Assembly: GCA_000720995.1 (NCBI GenBank)
Contig: JOEL01000029.1
Coordinates: 1-64,000, forward strand
Source of the DNA: Streptomyces celluloflavus
Lineage (GTDB): Bacteria > Actinomycetota > Actinomycetes > Streptomycetales > Streptomycetaceae
Length of the DNA stretch: 64,000 bases
Reading direction: 5' to 3'
The translations under genes and the position numbers were made by a program. Shown piece after piece: positions 9,274 to 15,727 of the stretch. The notes under the pieces were generated by a model. That model did not search any database. It was not told the origin of the DNA and saw nothing but the letters and a program-made list of their open reading frames with translations. How positions within the stretch are numbered: position 1 is the first letter of the stretch; every line of letters starts with the position of its first letter.

Positions 9274-9896
9274 TCGCGGAGGACAACGTCCTTCTCCGCG
9301 AGGGCCTGATTCTGCTCCTGGAGGATGTCGGGCACGAGATCGTGGCCGTCGTGGGAAGCGGGCCCGAGATTGTCCCCACCCTGCTCGAACACCGGCCGGA
9401 CGTGGCCGTCCTGGACGTCCGGCTGCCACCCGGCTTCCGCGACGAGGGGCTGCGAGCCGCCATCGAGGCCCGGAAAATCATTCCTGGCCAGCCGCTCCTG
9501 GTGCTCTCCCAGTACGTCGAGGAGAGCTACGCCGCCGAACTGCTCGGACAGGGCGCCTCGGGGATCGGCTACCTGCTCAAGGACCGTGTGGGGCACATCG
9601 AGGAATTCCAGGACGCGCTGGAACGCGTCGCTGCGGGCGGAACGGCACTGGACCCCGAGGTCGTCTCCCAGCTGATGAGCCGCCGGGACCCGCTCGACGC
9701 ACTGTCCCCCCGGGAACGTGAGGTTCTCGGGCTGATGGCGCAGGGCCTGGACAATCCCACGATCGCCACGACCCTGTTCATCACCGAACGTTCCGTCAGC
9801 AAGCACATCGGCAGCATCCTCGCCAAGCTGAACCTGCCGCCGAGCGACAGCGGCCACCGCCGGGTCCTCGCGGTGCTCGCCTACCTGAACGCCTGA
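9261..9896 (+). CDS. LuxR/NarL-family response regulator
   Basis: This 211-residue regulator has a receiver domain with the acidic pair in IAEDN, phosphoacceptor Asp52 (VAVLDVRL) and a conserved Lys in YLLKDRVG. A LuxR helix-turn-helix follows (about residues 147-192, LSPREREVLGLMAQGLDNP through SVSKHIGSILAKL). It starts at GTG 9261 inside the end of the kinase gene, so the two are co-translated. Its probable binding sites are the GGTGTAG palindromes at 7965-7982 and 9912-9929, which would connect the ABC transporter, the kinase operon and the small membrane peptide downstream. Confidence 0.95.
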   Translation: MRIVIAEDNVLLREGLILLLEDVGHEIVAVVGSGPEIVPTLLEHRPDVAVLDVRLPPGFRDEGLRAAIEARKIIPGQPLLVLSQYVEESYAAELLGQGASGIGYLLKDRVGHIEEFQDALERVAAGGTALDPEVVSQLMSRRDPLDALSPREREVLGLMAQGLDNPTIATTLFITERSVSKHIGSILAKLNLPPSDSGHRRVLAVLAYLNA

Positions 9897-9911
9897 CCTG
9901 CGTACCGCACG

Positions 9912-9929
9912 GGTGTAGCGGGCTACACC
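9912..9929. promoter_or_regulatory. Perfect GGTGTAG palindrome upstream of the 55-aa membrane protein
   Basis: GGTGTAG-CGGG-CTACACC is a perfect 7-bp inverted repeat with a 4-base spacer, 16 bases after the response-regulator stop and about 120 bases before the small gene at 10052. It matches the site at 7965-7982 including the spacer. It is probably an operator of the neighbouring LuxR-type regulator. Confidence 0.65.
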
Positions 9930-10051
9930 TCCGGTTCGGGGGAACGGTCCGATGTGCCGACCGGGGGCACGGGGAGAAGGTGGACGATGTAAGAGATCCC
10001 GCCCCTGCCGCCCACCGGGCCGCCGGGGGCGCACAACAGGAGGAACCCCTG

Positions 10052-10219
10052 ATGAAGCCCGTGCTCTGGCTGCTGCTCTTCGTCTCCACGGTGGCGGCGG
10101 TCTACGTCAGCACCTTCGCCCACTACACCGGCACCATGAGGGTCCTGGCCGGAGTCGGCACCGGCGTCGTCTTCGTCGGATCGGCGCTGGGACTGTGGCT
10201 GACCAGCGGCAAGAAGTGA
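10052..10219 (+). CDS. Small two-helix membrane protein, 55 aa
   Basis: A short product starts at ATG 10052 and is preceded by AGGAGG at ideal spacing. It has two hydrophobic segments (about residues 3-20 and 30-49) linked by HYTGTMR and ends in a basic GKK tail. I know no function. Its leader carries the palindrome shared with the ABC/kinase intergenic region, and a strong stem-loop terminator follows at 10244-10278. It therefore seems to be a separate small transcript within the same regulon, perhaps a modulator of the kinase or the transporter. Confidence 0.8.
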   Translation: MKPVLWLLLFVSTVAAVYVSTFAHYTGTMRVLAGVGTGVVFVGSALGLWLTSGKK

Positions 10220-10243
10220 CCCTTAGCGGCGAGAGCACCTGAG

Positions 10244-10278
10244 GAGGGGGTGTCCGGCAGCGAGCCGGACACCCCCTC
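10244..10278 (+). terminator. Strong stem-loop terminator after the small membrane protein
   Basis: A perfect 15-bp inverted repeat (10244-10258 with 10264-10278, 5-base loop AGCGA) starts 25 bases after the stop codon and is followed by TTCCT. A second, imperfect hairpin (about 10299-10325, GGACACCACCT with AGGTGTGGTCC) lies just downstream and may reinforce termination or act from the opposite strand. Confidence 0.8.
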
Positions 10279-10455
10279 TTCCTGCGTGCTGCGGAAACCG
10301 GACACCACCTCAGGAGGTGTGGTCCGCACCCCTCCCGAACGGGGAGCCATCCCTGTCGTTCGGAAAAGACGCCGTTCATCGGCTCTTTTGTGCGGACGCG
10401 GGGGCTTCCTTCCCGCGCCGCTATGGAGTGCCACTGGCGGCCAGATCCGTAACCC

Positions 10456-10680
10456 TTACGTACTCGACCGGAGCCCCTGCGGATCGTCCAGCGGCTGCGC
10501 AGTCGCCGCCGCAGCCGTCCTGGCCGCTGCGACCATCGGCTCCGAGACCGACGGCTCGTCGCAGATGAGGGTGAGGGAGCCGGTGAAGCCCTCCTCCCGC
10601 AGCGTCCCGGCGGCCCGCGGGCCGGCCAGGGACGCGCCCACCGCCTCGTCCGCTCCCGTACAGGACAGGCCCCCGCTCCC
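10456..10680 (-). pseudogene. N-terminal stub of an FAD/NAD(P)-dependent oxidoreductase
   Basis: The minus strand encodes VGASLAGPRAAGTLREEGF followed by TGSLTLICDEPSVSEP. This closely resembles the dinucleotide-binding N-terminus of ferredoxin-reductase/AIF-type flavoproteins (expected pattern VGxSLAGLRAAETLREEGF, then LTLIGDE). After about 45 residues the similarity stops and the frame ends at 10456. No remaining FAD or NAD domain follows, so this is a truncated relic directly downstream of the SHOCT gene. Confidence 0.65.
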
Positions 10681-10683
10681 GCC

Positions 10684-11085
10684 TCAGGACAGGAGTTTGT
10701 CCTTGGCCTTCTGGTACTCCTCCTCGCTGATCGCGCCGCCGGCCTTGAGGTCGGCGAGTTTGGCCAGTTCGTCGGCGTGGGAGACCGGGCCGCCCGCGGA
10801 CGGTGCGACGGCCTCGCGGATGTACTGCTTGACGGCCGCGTCGGCTTGCCGTGCCTGTTCCCGCTCGCGTGCGGCCATCGACTTCCCGCGGAAGATCACG
10901 TAGAGCAGGACGCCCACGAGGGGCAGCACGATGACCAGGATGATCCACCCGGCTTTGGCCCACCCGTTCATGTCGTGGCTGCGGAAGAGATCGCTGAGGA
11001 CCTTGAAGAGGAGGAAGAACCAGAGGATCAGCAGGAAGAACTCCAGCAGGGTCCAGGTCAGGCTGAGCAAGGGGTAGTCGTGCAC
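10684..11085 (-). CDS. SHOCT-domain membrane protein with PLDc_N-like N-terminus
   Basis: This 133-residue protein has two N-terminal membrane helices (about residues 8-35 and 44-65), separated by a short basic loop (SHDMNGWAKAG) in the style of phospholipase-D-nuclease N-terminal domains. A charged linker follows, then a C-terminal SHOCT motif (DELAKLADLKAGGAISEEEY to the end). SHOCT motifs are short C-terminal oligomerisation or targeting helices common in Streptomyces. It starts at GTG 11083-11085. No enzymatic residue is visible and the role is unknown. Confidence 0.88.
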   Translation of the reverse strand: MHDYPLLSLTWTLLEFFLLILWFFLLFKVLSDLFRSHDMNGWAKAGWIILVIVLPLVGVLLYVIFRGKSMAAREREQARQADAAVKQYIREAVAPSAGGPVSHADELAKLADLKAGGAISEEEYQKAKDKLLS

Positions 11086-11172
11086 CGTCGCCTCCCGTGC
11101 GGGGAATCACTCGACAGAAGCGGACAAGCCAGACCTATCAGGTGTGCGGTGCGTCGGCGAGCGCTTGCCGAT

Positions 11173-11223
11173 GGTATGTCCGCCATTGGAGGCGGGGGCG
11201 GTATGTCCGCTATCGGAGTCGGG
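11173..11223. repeat. Two-copy direct repeat upstream of lapA-like gene
   Basis: GGTATGTCCGC at 11173-11183 recurs at 11200-11210 with a 27-base period; the following bases (CATTGGAGGCGGG versus TATCGGAGTCGGG) are also related. It lies 40-90 bases upstream of the LapA-like gene and between it and the divergent SHOCT gene, so it may be a regulatory repeat. No palindrome is evident. Confidence 0.45.
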
Positions 11224-11263
11224 TCGGCGTGCGGGCCGCGGGTGCCGGGGGCACGATGGAGGT

Positions 11264-11530
11264 ATGGCAGGCAAGAGTGGTCGGTCGGCCAGGAGTGACC
11301 GGTCGGCGAGTCCGTGGGTCAGTGTGAAGGGCGTGGCGATCACCAGCAGGGCCGTGGGGCTGGTGGTGCTGGCGGTGGCCGGGGTGTGGTTCATCGCGGG
11401 CAATACCCAGTCGGTGCGGATCCGGCTGTGGGTGCCGACGGTGTGGGCGCCGCTGTGGCTGGTGCTCGCGATCACCGCGGTGGTGGCGCTGGCGTTCGGC
11501 TGGTTCCTGCACCGACGCCGCTCCAGGTAG
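11264..11530 (+). CDS. LapA-like (DUF1049) small membrane protein
   Basis: This 88-residue protein has a Ser/Arg-rich cytoplasmic N-terminus and two membrane helices (about residues 28-46 and 58-78) joined by NTQSVRIRLWVPTVWAP. That NxxxVxxxFW-like loop is the mark of the lipopolysaccharide-assembly-protein A (LapA/YciS) domain. It ends in FLHRRRSR. In actinobacteria these are small inner-membrane proteins of unknown role. The ATG at 11264 follows GGAGG by only two bases, which is unusually close; a start further inside (GTG in WVSVKGVA) is possible. Confidence 0.8.
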   Translation: MAGKSGRSARSDRSASPWVSVKGVAITSRAVGLVVLAVAGVWFIAGNTQSVRIRLWVPTVWAPLWLVLAITAVVALAFGWFLHRRRSR

Positions 11531-11664
11531 CGGCCTCGCGCCGAGGGGAACCGGGCGGCCCGGCGCTTCAGCGTCTCGCCGCTCACCGGCACGCCGCTAG
11601 CCGGAATGCCGCCCGCGCCTTCGCCTCCGCCGTACGGGCAACTCCCGCTCCGCCGTACGGTCAA

Positions 11665-12570
11665 CTACCGCTGCCACACCGTCCGTTCGGCGATGAAGGC
11701 CCGGAAGTTGCGGACGGCGGGGGTGGTGGGGCGGGTGCGGTGCCAGGCGGTGCCGATGGTGCGGTGGGCGTCGGCGTCCGTCAGGGGGACGAGGGTGAGG
11801 CCCTCGGGTTCGGCGGTGCCGGGGTCGCGGGGGAGGACGGACACGCCCAGGCCGGAGGCGACCAGGCCCCTGATGGTGGCGATCTCGGTGGCCTCCATGG
11901 TGATGGCGGGGGTGTGGCCGGCCCGGGAGAACAGCAGGTCGGTGGTCTGGCGGAGGCCGAACTCCGGCCTGAGCGTGATGAATTGCTCGGCCGCGGCGTC
12001 GGCTATGGACACCTCCTCGCGTCCGGCCAGGGGGTGCGCCGCCGGGACCGCGAGCCAGAGGCGCTCCTCGCACAGCGGGTGCCAGGCGAGGTCCGGATCG
12101 GCCGGCTCCGGGCTGGTGATGATCAGGTCCGATCCGCCGTCGCGCAGGCTTTGGACCACCGCGTCGGCCGCGTCGGAGTGCAGCAGGAACTGCGCGGTCG
12201 GCGCCTGCTGCCGGTAGGCGCTGATGAGTTCGGGGATCAGCCAGCGGCCGAAGGAGTGCGGGAAGGCCAGCGAGATGGTGCCCTGCTGGGGATCGAGCAT
12301 GGTCGCGATCCGGTCCTCGGCGGTGGAGATCTCCTGGAGGGCGCGCCGGACGTGCTGCTGGAAGACCTCGCCGCGCGGGTTGAGGTGGAGCCGGTGGCGG
12401 TCGCGGTCGAAGAGCGGCGTACCCAGTTCCTTTTCCAGGCGGTGCAGAGCGCGGGAGAGCGTGGGCTGTGTGATGTGCAGCATCGCGGCCGCGTCGGTGA
12501 CGTGCTCCGTATCGGCCAGGACGAGAAACCAGCGCAGCTCAGCGACGTTCATCGGCCAATTATGCGTCAT
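11665..12570 (-). CDS. LysR-family transcriptional regulator
   Basis: The N-terminal winged helix-turn-helix (about residues 7-65: ELRWFLVLADTEHVTDAAAM, then ITQPTLSRALHRLEKELG) is followed by a LysR substrate-binding domain, total 301 residues. Met7 (12550-12552) may be the true start, since the helix-turn-helix normally begins a few residues after the first Met. It is divergent from the hydratase/lyase/CoA-transferase operon, the classic arrangement for a LysR activator and its catabolic target. The intergenic region is comparatively AT-rich (around 12553-12625). By analogy with the regulators of itaconate-degradation operons it may sense the pathway substrate; that is inference. Confidence 0.93.
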   Translation of the reverse strand: MTHNWPMNVAELRWFLVLADTEHVTDAAAMLHITQPTLSRALHRLEKELGTPLFDRDRHRLHLNPRGEVFQQHVRRALQEISTAEDRIATMLDPQQGTISLAFPHSFGRWLIPELISAYRQQAPTAQFLLHSDAADAVVQSLRDGGSDLIITSPEPADPDLAWHPLCEERLWLAVPAAHPLAGREEVSIADAAAEQFITLRPEFGLRQTTDLLFSRAGHTPAITMEATEIATIRGLVASGLGVSVLPRDPGTAEPEGLTLVPLTDADAHRTIGTAWHRTRPTTPAVRNFRAFIAERTVWQR

Positions 12571-12680
12571 GTGAATGAACTCGGTACGCGGGAGTCATTT
12601 TTCAAACGGGCAGGTGCGTAAGAGTCTTTATGGCACAGGCGCCGGGAGCCACCCGGGGCCGGTTCAGGAGGCTGACCACA

Positions 12681-13340
12681 GTGTCCGACCAGCAAGAACG
12701 TGAAGTTTGTGAGAGTGCAGTCAGTGACGTGCAGGAGGGGGGAGTTGACGAAAGGGGAGTTCCCGGCGGTGCTCAGCGGGGGCGTACCGGGACGCCTGCC
12801 GAACCGGCGGGCGCCGAGCCGGTGCTCTCCTGGCAGGGGCGTTATTTCGAGGATTTCACCGTCGGTGATGTCTATCGGCATCCGCTCGGCCGTACGGTCA
12901 CCACGACCGACAACATTTGGCTGACGCTGCTCACCCAGAACACCGCGCCGCTGCATTTCGACGCGTATTACGCGGCGCAGACCGAATTCGGGAAACCGCT
13001 CGTCGACTCCACCTTCACCCTCGCGCTGGTGACGGGCCAGAGCGTCACCGATATCTCCCAGCATGTGATGGCCAACCTCGGCTGGGACAAGGTGCGGCTG
13101 CCGCATCCGGTCTTCGAGGGCGACACCCTCTATTCGCAGTCCGAGGTGCTGCTGGCGCGCCGCTCGACGTCCCGCCCCGAGGTGGGTGTCGTGACGGTGC
13201 GGACCGTGGGGTTCAACCAGCGCGGTGAGATTGTGATCGTCTTCGAGCGCACCCTGCTCGTCTACCGGCGCGGCCACGGCCCCCGCTTCGCCGACGTCCG
13301 CCCGGTGTGGGACGAGCGCTCCCGTAAGGCGCTGTCATGA
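12681..13340 (+). CDS. MaoC-like hydratase (itaconyl-/mesaconyl-CoA hydratase type)
   Basis: This is a hot-dog-fold enoyl-CoA hydratase of about 219 residues. The core begins at YFEDFTVGDVYRHPLGRTVT and contains the active-site segment LLTQNTAPLHFDAYYA. The catalytic His is present, and Asn stands where the R-hydratase motif usually has Asp, as I recall for this MaoC subgroup next to CitE-type lyases. I chose GTG 12681 as start because AGGAGG lies 9 bases upstream; an ATG at 12630 would add 17 residues but lacks a ribosome site. The first ~45 residues are low-complexity. The stop overlaps the next start (ATGA). Expected role: hydration of an unsaturated C5-dicarboxyl-CoA such as itaconyl-CoA. 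Confidence 0.88.
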   Translation: MSDQQEREVCESAVSDVQEGGVDERGVPGGAQRGRTGTPAEPAGAEPVLSWQGRYFEDFTVGDVYRHPLGRTVTTTDNIWLTLLTQNTAPLHFDAYYAAQTEFGKPLVDSTFTLALVTGQSVTDISQHVMANLGWDKVRLPHPVFEGDTLYSQSEVLLARRSTSRPEVGVVTVRTVGFNQRGEIVIVFERTLLVYRRGHGPRFADVRPVWDERSRKALS

Positions 13341-14194
13341 GCGCCGCGGGGCGGGAGCGTTCCTGGCTCTTCGTGCCCGGCGACCGGCCCGAACGGTTCG
13401 CCAAGGCGGCCGCCTGCGGTGCCGACGAGGTGATCTGCGACCTGGAGGACGCGGTGGCCCCGGAACACAAGGACGCCGCCCGCCGCGAGGTCGCCCGCCG
13501 GCTCGCCCCGGGGCCGCGGCAAGGGCAGCCGCAAGGGCAAGGACCGGGCCGGGGAGGCGGTTTCGCCTACGTACGGATCAACGGGGCGGACACCGCGCAG
13601 TACGCCGCCGATGTGGCGGCGGTCGCCGAGGCACCCGGACTGCGCGGGGTGGTGCTGCCCAAGAGCGAGCAGGTCGACCAGCTCCACGCGCTGATCGCGG
13701 CGCTGCCCCGGCACGCCCGGGTGATCGCCCTGGTCGAGACGGCGCTCGGGGTGCACCAGGCCACCGCCTTGGCCAGGGTGCCCGGTGTGCACCGGCTGGC
13801 GTTCGGTTCGGTGGACTTCGCGCTGGACGTGGGCGCGCGGGACGAACCGGAGCCCCTGCGGTACGCGCGTTCCCGGCTGGTGCTGGCCTCGCGGGTGGCC
13901 GGTATCGCGGCGCCCCTGGACGGTGTGACCACCCGGCTGGACGCCCCCGACGTGCTCGCCGCCGACGCGCGGGCCGCGCGCGGGATGGGCTTCGGCGGCA
14001 AGCTCGCCATCCATCCGGCGCAGATCGACGGCATCAACGCGGCGTTCGGGCCCACAGCACAGGAACGGGACTGGGCCGAGCGCGTGCTGACCGCGGTGCG
14101 CGAAGCGGGCGGCTCCGCGATCCGCGTGGACGGCCAGATGATCGACCGGCCGCGCGTCGAACTCGCCCGGCGGCTGCTGGGGAGCGGGGCATGA
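13337..14194 (+). CDS. CitE-like HpcH/HpaI lyase (citramalyl-/malyl-CoA lyase type)
   Basis: This 285-residue TIM-barrel lyase of the citrate-lyase-beta family has motifs for metal and CoA-ester binding: RSWLFVPGDRPERF at the N-terminus, DLEDAV (about residue 36), FAYVRING (Arg ligand), LVETALGVHQA (Glu ligand), FGSVDFALDVG (Asp ligand) and KLAIHPAQI. A low-complexity Gln/Gly insertion (about residues 58-74, GQPQGQGPGRGG) replaces a surface loop. Overlap with both neighbours (ATGA at each end) indicates a tightly coupled operon. In the itaconate pathway such an enzyme splits citramalyl-CoA to acetyl-CoA and pyruvate. Confidence 0.9.
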   Translation: MSAAGRERSWLFVPGDRPERFAKAAACGADEVICDLEDAVAPEHKDAARREVARRLAPGPRQGQPQGQGPGRGGGFAYVRINGADTAQYAADVAAVAEAPGLRGVVLPKSEQVDQLHALIAALPRHARVIALVETALGVHQATALARVPGVHRLAFGSVDFALDVGARDEPEPLRYARSRLVLASRVAGIAAPLDGVTTRLDAPDVLAADARAARGMGFGGKLAIHPAQIDGINAAFGPTAQERDWAERVLTAVREAGGSAIRVDGQMIDRPRVELARRLLGSGA

Positions 14195-15603
14195 GCGGAC
14201 CGGCGGGCGCGGGCACCCCTACGGTGGGCACCCCCACGGTGGGCAATTCCATGGCCGACGCCTCCATGGCGGGCACCTCCACGGCGGACCTCGGCACGGC
14301 GGACCTCGGCGAACGGACGGCAGGCATGACCACCACGGACGGACCGGGCCGCCCGGAAGACCTCCTCGCCCACCTGCGGCCCGGGGCCGACCTGATCGTC
14401 CCCATCCAGCTCGGTGAGCCGGTGACCCTCCTGGACACCCTGGAGGCCCATGCCGGCGAACTCTCCGGCGTACGGGTGCACCGGATGGACCCGGTGGCCG
14501 AACGCGCCTACATACGCGGCGAGTACGGCGACCGCCTGCGGCATGTGGACTACTTCCTCGGCCCCGGCTCCCGCGCGGCGTACTGGCGGGGCACCTGTGA
14601 GCTGGTGCCCAATCACTTCAGCGAGATGCCGCGGGTGCTGCGGCTGACCACCGAGCGGCCCATCGTCCTGGCGGGCGCGAGCCTGCCCGACGAACACGGC
14701 TACTTCAGCCTCGGTACGAACGCCGACTACACCGCGGCGTTCATCGGCGAGGCCCCGTTCTTCCTGGAGGCCAACGCGCACATGCCGCGTACCTTCGGGC
14801 AGAACCAGGTGCACATCAGCCAGGTGCTGGGCTGGTGCCGTGCCGACCGAGAACTGCCCGAGACCGCGCCGCCGGAGCCGGACGCGCGCGACCGCACCAT
14901 CGCGGGCCTGATCGCCGAGCGCATCGGCGACGGTTCCTGCCTCCAGGTCGGGGTCGGCCGCATCCCCGACGCGCTGCTGGCGTCCCTGACCGGACACCGC
15001 GATCTGGGGGTGCACACCGAGGCGCTCTCCGACGGGATCATGAACCTGGTCGACCGGGGCGTGATCACCGGGGCGCGCAAGGTGCACCACCGCAATCAGC
15101 ATGTGGCCACGTTCTGCGTCGGCTCCCGGCGGCTGCTGCGCTGGCTGGACGACAACAGCGCGGTCTGCCTGCTGCCGGTGGACCGGGTCAACGACCCGCG
15201 CCGGGTGGCCCGCGAGCCCCGCTTCGTGTCGATCAACGCGACGAGCGAGGTCGATCTCCTGGGGCAGGCCGCCAGCGAGACCATCGCCGGACGGTACTGG
15301 TCCTCCTCCGGCGGCCAGGCCGACTTCGCCAGGGGTGCGATGTACTCGGCCGGCGGCCAGGGCTTCCTGGTGCTGCACGCGGCCACCGGCAAGGGGGTGA
15401 GCCGGATCAATGCCTCGCTCACCCCGGGCAGCGTGGTCACCACCCTCAAGAACACCGTCGACAACATCGTCACCGAGTACGGCGTCGCCGCACTGCGCGG
15501 CAAGAGCCTCGGCGAGCGCGCACGGGCGCTGATCGCCATCGCCCACCCGGACCACCGCGACCGGCTGCGCCACGACGCGCGCAAGGCCGGCCTGCTGCAC
15601 TGA
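14191..15603 (+). CDS. Acetyl-CoA hydrolase/transferase family CoA-transferase
   Basis: This 470-residue enzyme resembles 4-hydroxybutyrate/butyrate CoA-transferases (the family of the Yersinia itaconate CoA-transferase RipA). Visible landmarks are LQVGVGRIPDALLASLTGH, the catalytic Glu in GVHTEALSDGIMNLVDRG, the glycine-rich SSGGQADFARGAMYSAGGQG, and a conserved C-terminal TEYGVAALRGKSLGERARAL. The first ~45 residues are built from repeats (GTPTVGTPTVG, MADASMAGTSTADLGTADLG) encoded by degenerate short DNA repeats and are probably dispensable; Met46 (ATG 14326) is an alternative start. It overlaps the lyase by ATGA. Proposed role: activate the dicarboxylate with CoA. Confidence 0.88.
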   Translation: MSGPAGAGTPTVGTPTVGNSMADASMAGTSTADLGTADLGERTAGMTTTDGPGRPEDLLAHLRPGADLIVPIQLGEPVTLLDTLEAHAGELSGVRVHRMDPVAERAYIRGEYGDRLRHVDYFLGPGSRAAYWRGTCELVPNHFSEMPRVLRLTTERPIVLAGASLPDEHGYFSLGTNADYTAAFIGEAPFFLEANAHMPRTFGQNQVHISQVLGWCRADRELPETAPPEPDARDRTIAGLIAERIGDGSCLQVGVGRIPDALLASLTGHRDLGVHTEALSDGIMNLVDRGVITGARKVHHRNQHVATFCVGSRRLLRWLDDNSAVCLLPVDRVNDPRRVAREPRFVSINATSEVDLLGQAASETIAGRYWSSSGGQADFARGAMYSAGGQGFLVLHAATGKGVSRINASLTPGSVVTTLKNTVDNIVTEYGVAALRGKSLGERARALIAIAHPDHRDRLRHDARKAGLLH

Positions 15604-15727
15604 GCGCCGTCGCACGCGGCCCCGCTCGCACCCAGCCCCGTTCCACCCAGCGCCGCTCCACCGAGCCCCGCTGCGCCGGACCGGCTCCACCGAGCCGGTC
15701 CGGGCCACCGCGGAAGGACAGGAAGAC

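Noticed and set aside
12630..12680. ATG 12630 as start of the MaoC hydratase.
   Set aside because: No ribosome site precedes it, whereas GTG 12681 has AGGAGG at 9 bases; the extra residues are low-complexity.
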